Shown here one piece after another: positions 21,176 through 32,453 of a DNA stretch of 64,000 nucleotides. Origin of the DNA: Rhabditoides inermis (taxonomy: Eukaryota > Nematoda > Chromadorea > Rhabditida > Rhabditidae). The stretch spans positions 850,001-914,000 of the forward strand of contig CAWZYM010000409.1 of NCBI GenBank assembly GCA_963966185.1, written 5' to 3'. Made by a program: the position numbers and the translations under genes. Position 1 is the first letter of the stretch. The number at the start of each line of letters is the position of its first letter. The notes beneath the pieces are model-generated. The model was not told the DNA's origin. It ran no database searches and saw only the letters and a list, made by a program, of their open reading frames with translations.

Positions 21176-23199
21176 TATAATACATAGAGGGCAACTATTA
21201 CAATTGCTTTTACGAATCAGAACCAAGCAGTGACCACAATATGGCCTGTTCTGTCTCTGTGTGTGGAGAGCGAAAGAACTCTCACTGATTCTCACAGACA
21301 AACGTAAAGCGGAACCGCGTTCTCCGAGAGCTACTCGCTCCATAATCGTTATACCCAGTGATATGAAGGATGTAGTGTATAATTCCTTTCCCACTAGCGT
21401 AAGGGCGTATTCTTCACACAACCGTGCAAAGATATTTGATCATAGCCACACGAATAGATCAAAGTATAGAACCGAACCTTATGTTTAGGACCCACCCTCG
21501 GCCAAAGGTGCATTGTATTGCACCCGCTAGGGTTTGGAGAGAAGAGATGACGTGACAAAACACATAACACCTGTTCAGATTTGTCCAGAAATGTAGAGAG
21601 GTTCACTCCTTACACACTTTTGACTGGAAAAGAACATGTTTGAAGAAACGTGTTCAATCAACCAACCATGGTCCACCAGGTCACTACCACTACCCCGTAG
21701 ACTACCTCACGTATTCCTTGCCTCGTCTGTCCCCCCCCCCTTTTCATGGGGCAGGGAGCACGTAATAAGGACGCGTTGAGAAAGAACATAGAGAGTCTTA
21801 CTAGACTTGACAACCAAATCATGATGCCCTAGCGATCCAGATTACACATTGTTAGGATCTAGGCCAAATAGCCACATTGAGGATCGTAAAACAAAACCAC
21901 ATAGAATGTATATTCATAGTGAATGTAATGTCAATGTCACGTCATGCCTATTGTATGCCATCCATCTGGATTTCAACAGACTGATTGAGCCCTTCGTGTG
22001 CATCAACCTTCCATGATATTGCACAGAGAAGGAGTTCTGGACGCATTATACCACAATATCCGAACAAGGAAAAGAGGCATTGTTCGGCTCGGGTGCTGCG
22101 AACACAAGCGCGTTCTTCCGAACACTACACGGTTAACGACCGTCCAATGCAACCCTAACTGGCTGATTTGACTTATGTATCCATACATGAAGGGATTAAG
22201 TAAATAATCATATCCAAGTGAAGTGATGTCAATTTACTTCGCATAATTTGAAGTCCAAATTGTAGCTCTACTTGAGCAACATCACTCTCACGTACTACAC
22301 AAACAGACCGTGTGAGACGAGAAAGAAAGACGCATCAAGCGTTTTCGGCGTACACCACAATGTCGTGTTCGTGTTAGGGTTCCTGTTTCCCTGGCTCGGT
22401 TCTACTTCATATTCAAGGATACTGACCAAGCGGAGATAGTATAGTAATTATAACTACCATACGGCCCTTTGACCAATTCACGCGACATTCGACACCGCAT
22501 CCATGGTATATCATGTCAATCATACTTGGAACAGTAGAGGTCTGGGCCGGATAGTACCATCAGTGAATAACAATCGCGCCACAAACCGGACGTGTCGTGT
22601 CAGTTCGGCGACCAGGTTTGCCGGAACATTTTAAAAACACATGTCCGCTGACGGAATGAAACCTGTGATCGTCTGATCTCTACCTGATCATGCTGCGGTA
22701 CATGCTGCAGATAAAATGAGGTTCATTTTCATCAGCATGGGAGACGCGTATGCACCCCGTCACACACATTCATGAACGTCGAAACCGTGCGCCAGGTGAA
22801 CCGAATGCCACGGGCCGAGCTCGTATATCCGAGCTCGCTACGGAATCGAATTGTGTTTAATCTCTCAAAGAGATAAATGAATCACACTCCAATAGTCGGG
22901 TTTGTCTCACATATAATCCACATTATATCCCTACGGGATGGATTTTGGCACAGTTCCGCATCGCATATGAGGGAAACTCTGTTATTGTCATTGTGTAGAG
23001 TAGGGCGGCCAGGCGGGCTCATTGAGACTGTGTCCTGGTAATGATAGCCATAATGGACGTAGTCACCTCTACTCTTACAAATGCGGTAGGCCCACAATAA
23101 ACCTGTCTGAAACAGGTGTTCATTAACCTATGTTTTAAGTAGCCAAAACATTCCCGACAAGGAGCGGGCCTAACAGTGGTAAGCGGGCGAGGCCAGAGT

Positions 23200-23474
23200 G
23201 AAAGGTTAGTTCCACAAAAGTAGAGGCCAAAACGAGCATCTACATCTACCCCTTGCCATGCGGCTTTCGATGCGGATGCTGCCATAGTGGAGTGAGCCTT
23301 GACTTGCTCCTCCACTCCAACCCATTTCAACCCCGTCTTCAACCATCTCGCGATGGAACTAGACCCGACCTTCACATGGGGTATGGTGTAGGAGATGAAC
23401 AACCCGGTTTCTCCTTCTCGGACGTCTACCGTCCTCCTCAAATACTTTTTGAAGCATGTCAATAGGCAGACCAC
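23200..23474 (-). pseudogene. DIRS-type tyrosine recombinase C-terminal fragment, catalytic Arg lost
   Basis: The minus-strand frame reads CFKKYLRRTVDVREGETGLF, then KVGSSSIARWLKTGLKWVG and VKAHSTMAASASKAAWQGV. This is the segment around the HxxR box in DIRS-like recombinases, normally A-H-S-T-R-(S/A)-A-S-x-S-K-A. Here His is kept but the following Arg is Met. After ...GVDVDA the expected STF...Y segment continues only in another frame (ASTFVELTFHS), with no clear nucleophilic Tyr. The protein should be inactive. Confidence 0.65.
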
Positions 23475-23760
23475 CTTCTCGTCCTAGGCCGTGAAAGGAT
23501 GTCCAAGATTTCTCTTTTTCTGCTTATCTTATTGTCTTACAATATATCGCTGTTGTATATTGTTCGCAATAAATACCAAGCGGAATCGAATCCATGACTT
23601 TGTAAACAGATAGAAAGATAACCATCACATAAGCACTCATTACCGAAGTACTATTGGGTTACTCTGAATCCCTTTACCATAAGACCATAAGTGGACATGC
23701 ATATCCGAGAGATGACAACCAATTCATTATGTTCACCAATTGGAATTGGGGAAACGTTGG

Positions 23761-23812
23761 TCGAACCTGTGACCATCCACGTTCTAACCGACTAAGCCAT
23801 TGCGGCTGAACC
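23761..23812 (-). pseudogene. tRNA-derived SINE or tRNA relic
   Basis: On the minus strand an A-box-like TGGCTTAGTCGG (23,799-23,788) is followed about 20 nt later by a B-box-like GGTTCGA (23,767-23,761). The spacing is too short for a functional tRNA and acceptor-stem pairing is absent. A tRNA-derived SINE head or decayed tRNA is the likeliest reading. Confidence 0.45.
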
Positions 23813-25569
23813 GGCGGGGGCACGTACACTCATACAGGTGTCCCTAAATTCTAGCAACATTCCTTTCTATGCATTCACCACGTTGCTACAGTTGCTAATT
23901 GCAACTACATCCATTTCACTCTGATGCAAGGAGTGGAAGTCTTGCTTTGCATACGATAAGTAATGTACTATACAACGTACATTTCATGCAATAATGCCAT
24001 GCTTGTATGCGAGCGTGCAAAGTGTGCATGAGAGATGCGCTACTGCATACTTTATCAGAGCTGTGAGCTGGATGAGGATTATCAATCAACCATGAAAACC
24101 ATGTTTCCTTGCTCTCACTGCGGGTTCGTTACACGCACTTCTCCACAAGCTCGAAAGTAGTCATTCATGACCCGGTCCGGTACGCGCATGACTAAATCCG
24201 AGATTAGAGATCTCAGAATAGCGTTGATCGAACCATTCACGGGTAAAAGGGGAGCGCATGCTATGTGTATAGCCCACTATCTAATAGGCTTCGTGCTTTG
24301 TAGTTCAACAACATCGGAACCCTTCATAGCAGAATTTTCAAATCTGTAAAACAGAATTGATATAATCCGTGTATATCCATACACCCTATGCAACTGCCGA
24401 CCTATGTGTTGCGCACAATTGAGCCAGAACCTCGAAGCTCTTACTGCCACTTGGTTTAGCCAAACCAACGAAAAGTAAGTACCGTTTCCATAATGTGTTG
24501 TGGGGGTTTTATTCCTTCTTCTTCCCTTCCATGGATCACAAACTGCTGTGTGATCGATTACTGACCTACAGTATTCCACGAAACGGACAACTGGTGATAG
24601 TAGACCGCCTTGCAGTACGATATCATGTGACCGTTACCATAGGTCTCATCCGTGTATTCATGAATCACATAGACACGTGACAGCTAAGGCCGTCACCAAT
24701 CGACTGTAGACAACGCAAAGTGTGTCGTTTTATCAAACATTGTTTGATAATCAATTGGTATGGAACATCCAATCCCCAGGAATCGTGTCATGATTCTGGT
24801 ACTCCGAGACCATTATGATAAAGAGGTATGCCTCTTTTCTGCGCATCTCAACAATACCCTGCGAGAACAGAACACTACAGCGCTAGACTGAGTGTAGCTT
24901 GATCGCTCTTTGTAGCGGCCGCAATGGGCGAGCTTCTCCCCACTGCCACTTACCAAGGGCAACATCGATCGAAGCGATCGGGGGCGCAGGCGCAATCAAG
25001 GGAGGGGTGGACTGTGAGCACTAGACTACCTCGTCTTGCTCTGGATCTGTCCACGCACAGCATAACACTGTGACACTCTGCTACTTCCCTGGGGAAGAGC
25101 GAAACCCGCAAGCAGAGTGATGGAAGTGAGGCTAGGCCTACACAATAATGGCAACCTGCCGAATGCACTCGCAAGTGACTGACATCATCCGAGTACAAGT
25201 ACTACGAATACGAAATAGCCGTAACAAAAACGGCCAGCAAACAAACCAACAGAAAATATAAATACAAGTACACGTGAGTTCAGGTAACTCTGCTCCGTTC
25301 CTACCCGAGTATAGCTAACGATTAGCACGCGAGGAGAAACAGAGACCGAAACGAGTCACCATTCGCCGACGACTCACACAGGAAAAGTGACTAGAGACCG
25401 TCAAAACGGCGCGTCATTGACATCGCGCGGCCCGGGCCGCGGCTCAGGCACAATGGCGCGAAATTTGTATTCTCCAAATTTTTTGTTCTCTAGTCCCTTT
25501 GTGAGTTGCCGATTAAAGCAGGAATAAGCAATTGTAATAGTTGCCCTCTCTGTATTATAATAGATTATA

Positions 25570-26360
25570 GAAACTGGCTTTCTTTGAAAAGTCACCAAAT
25601 ATGAATATGGCGAATATGATCGACTTTTCGTACAGACGAGATAAAGAATCCAATTTGTAAACTTAAGCTTTTATGGGCAAAAAAGCCCTTCTGTCGAAGT
25701 TTCAGATCGATCGGACTTTGTCTTCATACAGTATTAGACATTTTCTGAGCGCGCGTTACTTGCTGGGGTCGCGCCCACCGGATTGCTCGCTACCAGCCGC
25801 CAGGTCAACCGATCGATATCGAATAGTTGGCATTCGCAATCACTGACCCATATCCATTCAGTTGTGTCTTTTTTGATAGAAATATGTCTAAATATAACAA
25901 TAATGGATTGAGTCAGTTGAAAAAGACAAATTTTCTATCTTCAACGAATAACTTTGACAAAACGAAAAGTTGAAGGTTGAAAGTTAAGTAAAATGTTTCC
26001 AGACGTCAATAGATAGTGCTTTCTAACGATCAAATCAACCTCAAACTGTTTCAAACTCCTTCACACGTGCGCACAACGTGTTAGAGCGCGCCAGCCGGCT
26101 TCTTTTCTCGAAGTCACTGCTTCTTTTTTTCAGTTGAAACTAAGTTTTGAGTTTATTACTTGTACTCTTGTACATATTTAGCCTAAAATTCCGCTTTTCG
26201 ATGCAGTACAGTGTCGAGTGGAAGTGAGGTGAGGTGAGAATCGAGTTCACCTTACATGTCATTTGGCAAGCACAGGCGGTCAAATTATATTTTTAGAACG
26301 TGAGAGAATAGACAGTAGGAAGAGAAGACAGTAGAAAAGAGAGTAGTACTTTCTGTTTAA
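25570..26360. other. Intergenic, nothing recognised
   Basis: AT-rich sequence without long ORFs or clear repeats. Confidence 0.4.
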
Positions 26361-26364
26361 AAAA

Positions 26365-26910
26365 GTTTTTACATAACTGTCTCTCGAAAGTCGCAGTGAC
26401 TACTGCAGATGTGAGAATAGAAGAGTAGACAGAAGGTACCATAGTACTGTCTCTAGAAAGTTGTTGTCACCGCAACGGGGACGTGAAAGAATACAATAGA
26501 GAGAATAGGAGAGAGAGAGAGAATAGGAGAGAGAAAAGAGGAGATAGAAGGGAGAGTAGACATAACTGTCTCTCGAAAGTCGCAGTGATAGTGATTACTG
26601 CAGATGTGAGAGTGAGAGTGGAAGAGGTGACGAGAGGTGAACGTGAAAGTAGACAGAAGAAAACATAGTAATGTCTCTAGAAAGTTGTTGTCACAGTAGA
26701 AGAAAAAGATGCAGTAGACAAACAAGAGCATAGTATTAGTATTGTCTCTAAAAAGTTGACAGTAGACAATAGAGAATATAATACTGTTTCTAGAAAATAT
26801 AATACTGAGAGAGAAAGAGAAAGAGAGAAAGAGATAGCGAGAAAGCGAGACAGTGGGAGAGGGAGAAGAGAGAGAGAGATGAGAGACAGGGGAGAGTAGA
26901 ACTGTGTTAA

Positions 26911-26950
<40 letters not shown>

Positions 26951-26990
26951 CGGGGGGAGGAGGAGGGAGATAGGATGGAAAGTAGGCAGA
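26365..26990. repeat. Diverged about 190-bp repeats plus GA microsatellite
   Basis: 'actgtctctcgaaagtcgca' (26,377 and 26,567) and 'tgtctctagaaagttgttg' (26,449 and 26,673) alternate, with a third partial copy near 26,745. From 26,800 it grades into GA runs. No gene. Confidence 0.75.
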
Positions 26991-26999
26991 ACAGTGTAG

Positions 27000-27896
27000 A
27001 GGAGAAAGAGATGGGGCGGTGTACATCTGTGAAACATAAAATAAGTGAAAAAGAAGTAGGAGAGATAGTTAGAAAAGACAAACATTCAACTACATATACA
27101 AAATACATAGAACTTAAACACTTCAACTACAACCCTTGCGTGTATGTATCTTCGCAAGAGTCATTAGAGAGCAATCAACTATCAAACATGCAAGACGAAC
27201 TATTCTTCTATTTTTCTATTTTTGTATACCTGATGCGGAGGCGCGCGATAGCGCGCCGGAGCGCTAGTCAGAAATGTTAACATAAGAAGCACCCCAAAGG
27301 AGCAGAGTAATAAGCATAGTGAGAAACAACGTATTCATATGAGTGTATAAACACAACAACAAATTGCACAAAACTGTAAAAAATACACGAAGTTCGAGGT
27401 AATAAATCAAGAAATGCTTACTGTTTCTCCATCTTTTTTTTCGAAATTCACTTGTGCCCATGCATTTTTGTCTAATAAGTATAGACGGTATATAATAAAC
27501 ATGATATGTTGACTCGTTGCACTGACTCACCCGACCATTTCATATTTGACAGTCTCTTTATTAAATACAGGAGAGTGTACCCCTTACCTTACATACATTT
27601 TGTTATCCAGACGTTTGAACAACTTTTGAAATTAGGTTGCTGTGAAACTCTTGCCTTCCTTTTTTATACGTTGATTGGTATTTGTTTGAATGCCTTCGCA
27701 TCGGTCGGCTGGAATCGTTCCCCAGAGGGCAGCAATCATGCCGCGGCTGTCAGCAAGTGCGAGAGAGATGGAAGGAGAGAGGGAGATAGAGAGGGAGATG
27801 GAGAGAGGGACAGAGAAAGATGAAGGAGAGGAGAGATCGCGTTATCTATGCGCATTTCAACGAGTTGCCTTGCCGTCATCCAAATCCTCTTCAAAC
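27000..27896. other. Intergenic / upstream region of the channel gene
   Basis: Contains one copy of the satellite GC core (27,225-27,270, 'gcggaggcgcgcgatagcgc') and short GA runs (27,765-27,830). No additional exon could be supported. Confidence 0.4.
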
Positions 27897-28942
27897 ATGC
27901 GACTTGTCTATTTCTTTTTATGTTATAAATTCGCGATATGTGGAGATATTCGGCTGGAAAGGTTCACTGTCTCCAAAACATTCGACGCCAGTAACCCAAC
28001 ACACTACTACACTGAAACCAATCATAATAGAAGGAAGAGGTAAGAAAGGAAGATGGGAGAGCGTGTGTCTGAGAGAGAGAAAGAAAGAAAAAGAACAAGA
28101 AGTTTCAGATCTCTCCACATGAACTCTCCAGCGAGAAATATTTCCCTGATTCTAAATAGTTTACTAGAAAACTACGACAAGAATCTGCATCCTAATTTTG
28201 CGAGTGAGTTTGTGTTCATTTCAGTTCGCAGACATTTCATATAACTCGCGTTGAGCAAGGATTACATAATATTGACTGACGAGACTGACTAATTCTAGAA
28301 CGCAAACCGACCAATGTAATCATCAACATTTTTGTGCGAACAATGGGACCGATTAGGTGAGTACTGATTGATGACGTCATTGATTGGTGACGTCATTGAA
28401 TTCTTTCCAGTGAGCTGACTGACACATACAGTTTCGACTGCTACTTCCGACAGAATTGGAGGGATGAGAGGTAGGAATGAATCAGAGAGATATAGATAGA
28501 CAAAGAGAGGACAAAGAGAGTTCTTTCTGTTCCAGACTAATGTACAACTCATCCGGTCGATACACGAAGGAACTCATTCTTGGGATGAGTATGTTGGATA
28601 AGATTTGGAAGCCCGATACGGTCAGTTTTTTCTCGTTTTTTCTTTCGTTTCATGATCCAGATTAATTAAAATCAAACTTACTTTTTTGTATTGTTCATTT
28701 TTTTATTCATTTCTTCTACTCATTTCCTTCTTTTTTCTACTCATAAGGTATCAATTAAGAACTCTTAATAGTGTTATATCGCGTTTTAGTAGTGAAAGAA
28801 AACGAGTAAAAACACCAGAGTGCGAAATGTAAATAGTGAAACTTATTTCACATTTGTTAAACCTAATAAAAAGTAACATTTATTCAGTACTTCTGGAACG
28901 GCGCAGGGTCTTATGTTCACGACTTGACATCCATGAACCGAC

Positions 28943-28986
<44 letters not shown>

Positions 28987-29114
28987 GAAAGAGAGCAAGA
29001 GAGAGAGATTGAGAGAGAGAGAGGAAGAGAGGGAGAGAGAGAGGGGGGGGGAGAGAGCAAGAGAGAGAGAGAGATTGAGAGAGAGAGAGAGAGAGGAAGA
29101 GAGAGAGAGAGAGA

Positions 29115-29173
<59 letters not shown>

Positions 29174-29679
29174 TTTCACAGGTTCGTCTCTATGAAGACG
29201 GCACAGTCCTATATTCCTCCCGTCTCACAGTGAAGGCCCGCTGTACAATGAACAGATTCATGCATCGATTCCCACTCGATCGACAGGTGTTGTTGTTGTT
29301 GTTGTTTGTGTTTATAGATTTATCGATTTTCCAGGCCTGCCGTCTCATTGTTGGCAGCTATGCGTACGGTGTCAACGATATGATGGTCTATTGGAAGGTA
29401 TAAGAATTTGACGCAGCAGGACAAAGTTGTAGTTTTGTTTTACTTTTTTGTGTTGTCTGAAAGAGTGACTTCCGGCGCGGCGCGTATTCAATGTCTATGC
29501 GCTGCGGTAGCTTGGCGCTTTGCCAACAACTTGCACACGTTGTCGTTGTTTGAGGAGAAGAACGGTTCGATCGCGGACGCAGTGCAGATAGACTTCGCGG
29601 CGGTCACAGAACTGCCACAGTTCGCGGTGACTGGAGTAGAGGTCGTCAACAGCACCACCATGATGAGAGACAGTGAGTT

Positions 29680-29721
<42 letters not shown>

Positions 29722-30063
29722 TTCGATAAACGAAACATGAGGAAAACGATAACATATACGAGTGTATGCGAAAGCACAATGAGACAGTTTTTTTCAGTCG
29801 ACTACTCTGCTCTCGAAGTTCGATTCTACTTCGACCGGCACTTTGGATACTTCTTGATGAACTTTTATGTAAGTTAAACCGTGTCCCGCTTCCTAGTTCG
29901 TATCAGTTATTTGATACTGTCAGTATTGTCTGTTTTTGTACAGAACGTAAATATATATATTGTAGTTCTAGGTTCCATGCACTCTCATAGTGCTCCTGTG
30001 TTGGGTCGCTTTCTGGATCAATCGAGAGGCGACCGGAGACAGGATAGGACTAGGTGGATGATG

Positions 30064-30124
<61 letters not shown>

Positions 30125-30125
30125 A

Positions 30126-30157
<32 letters not shown>

Positions 30158-32408
30158 GCTCTCTCCTTCTCTCTCTGTCTCTCTCTCTCTCTCCCTCACT
30201 CCCTCTCTCTTTTTCCCTCTCTCTTACCACCTTTGCTCAATTCAGGCATCACCAGCGTTCTTACAATGACTTTCATCTCGATCGACTCAAAATCGGATAC
30301 GCCGAAAGTGAGCCTTTTCTAGTAAACTTATTTACATCCATGAGACTACCAAATACAGACTTGTTGTAAGCATTGAGTCTCTGTACTGTGCCGTTACTTT
30401 TACTGTACCACCCACCCCATATTAACATGATTACCGTAACTTGTTTCTTGTTTGAAAATGAATTTTCTTGTATCGATTTCAATTAGAATGATCTCTCCGC
30501 AGGTCGACTTCCCGACGGCTCTGGATGTATACATTTGGATATGCTTCGCCTTCCTCGGACTCTGTGTGCTGGAATTCACTATAGGTGAAGATTATCTTTT
30601 AATAGTATTTACGTAAAAAGTGTTGTTTGTGTTAACCTGATTCAAGAAAAGTTACACGTGACATTCAGAATAATAAGTACGAGTGTTTTGTTTATTTAGT
30701 TTTTTTTTTGCGGACACGGTGTAAAAATGTAAAAAAAGTAAATTATTTAACATTTTTCGTTTCGAAAGAGCAAGTTTGTGTTAGTTTTCATGTTAAGGTG
30801 TTTACGATTTGAATTTTCAAAAATTAATAATGTATGCACAAAACAACACTTTTTACGTAACTACTTTTAAAAGATAATATATGTCTTTTTGTTGAATCTT
30901 CATACATGTTCTTCTCTCATTATTTCATCAATTCAGTTTCGAATTTATTCGATGTTTTCTCGTTTTCTCGTTTTTTCGTTCTCTCCTCCTCTCCTCTCCT
31001 CCTCTCCTTCCTTCCTTCCCTCCTTCTCTCTTTCTCTCTTTCTCTCGTTCTCTCTTTCTCTCGTTCTCTACTTCTCTCATTCTCTCGTTCTTTCGTTCTT
31101 TCGTTCTTTCGTTCTCTCTATCTCTATTTCTCTCTTTCTCTCTTTCTCTCTTTCTCTCTTTCTCTCTTTCTCTCGGTCTCTCGGTCTCTCGGTCTCTCGT
31201 TCTCTCTTGCTCTCCCCTTAGGGAGGTTCTAAGATGCTTTTTGAGCAAAACTTTACCCACCCCCACCTTTTCTGTCTAACTCTCTTCAGCGCCCCATGCT
31301 CTCTTGGGCAAAGTTTTGGGCGTGGGTAAAGTATAACCAAAGTTTGGGCCTAGTTTCAAAACGTGACCACCAGTCAAACAGCGAGAAAGTTAGGGCAAAA
31401 TGGAAACTTTACCTTTCTTCGACCCATAACTTGGGTCAAATTTCATCTTACATGTTAGAACCTCAATTATCTAATTCCTACTGATTGCCGCCACCAAAGT
31501 GCATCTGTCTCTCTCCAAACAGCGTGCTCTCTCGCGTGCTCTCGCGCTCGCCCGCCAGCAGAGGGCTAGCTATCAGCTAGCGTGACTGGAAACGACACCC
31601 ACTCTTCTGATATCGTTTCTTGAAAATTCTAGCGCGAGCCTTATTTTAACCCATAAGAGAGGGCGCTGCGCGCCCTCTCTAATACTTTTTCTCTCTCTCC
31701 CCCTCTCTATCATTCTCCCTATTTTCCTCTTTCTGTCAACTTATGCCTGCAGTCCACTACTTCACCAAGTTCAACACGGGAGATCCAGAGATCCAGCAGC
31801 TGGAGAGGTGATTGTGATTGAGAGATTTATGTTAAACACACATACATAAATATTAGACACTATTTCTCTATTTCACTACGTGTGACAAGTTTTGAAATAA
31901 TTTAAGCGATGGCGAGCAGCGGGGCATGTGAGATTTTTTTTTCAAAATTTGCTACAACCGCATTTCTTATCACCATAGGTGGGAACAGGTTTTCGCAAAG
32001 TAATCAGTTATCGGTTTTACTTATGAATGCATACGCATTCGCTGATGAAAGCAAGGGAAGAGTTATCGTGTTCAGCTTGAACTCGTTCTTATGCGTATTG
32101 TATTATAATTGCTGTGTTTCACAAAATATACATTCATATGTAGTAAAACGTATTACAACTACATAGACACTTTTCAGAGAGCGAATGCGGCAGATCATTC
32201 GCAGCATTCCTAAACATGTAAGTTGGAATGCTGTGAGAGAGAAAGATGAAAGAGAGAGAGAGAGAGAGAGAGATAGCGGCCTCCTTTTTTCTAGGCAGTA
32301 CTGTCTTCTCGCTACAACACCCGTCCCGGCCTGGCCTATGCGAGTGCGAAGATGCGGGATTCAGTAGTCAGCGAGAGAGTGTTGAGGTAAAGAAACATAT
32401 TTCTCCCT

Positions 32409-32453
<45 letters not shown>

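Larger units (their letters stand above)
20670..25556. mobile_element. 4.9-kb element with about 180-bp inverted termini and a tyrosine recombinase relic (DIRS-like)
   Basis: 20,670-20,847 and 25,379-25,556 are inverted copies, both containing the GC-rich core CCGCGGCCCGGGCCGCGCGA. The interior (21,200-25,370) has no GA/CT microsatellites and only short ORFs, unlike the rest of the window. It encodes a DIRS-type tyrosine recombinase fragment on the minus strand. DIRS retrotransposons have inverted terminal repeats and a YR instead of an integrase, which fits, but no RT was recognised, so this is a degenerate copy or another YR element such as PAT or Ngaro. Confidence 0.6.

Noticed and set aside
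23253..23465. Plus-strand ORF opposite the recombinase relic
   Set aside because: Antisense shadow; the minus-strand frame has recognisable YR motifs.
23745..23812. Functional tRNA gene
   Set aside because: No acceptor-stem pairing and too little sequence between the A and B boxes for an anticodon arm.
27506..27823. 105-codon ORF upstream of the channel as its N terminus
   Set aside because: No splice path in phase to the channel exons, and it ends in GA-repeat text; the signal peptide exon at 27,897 fits in phase.
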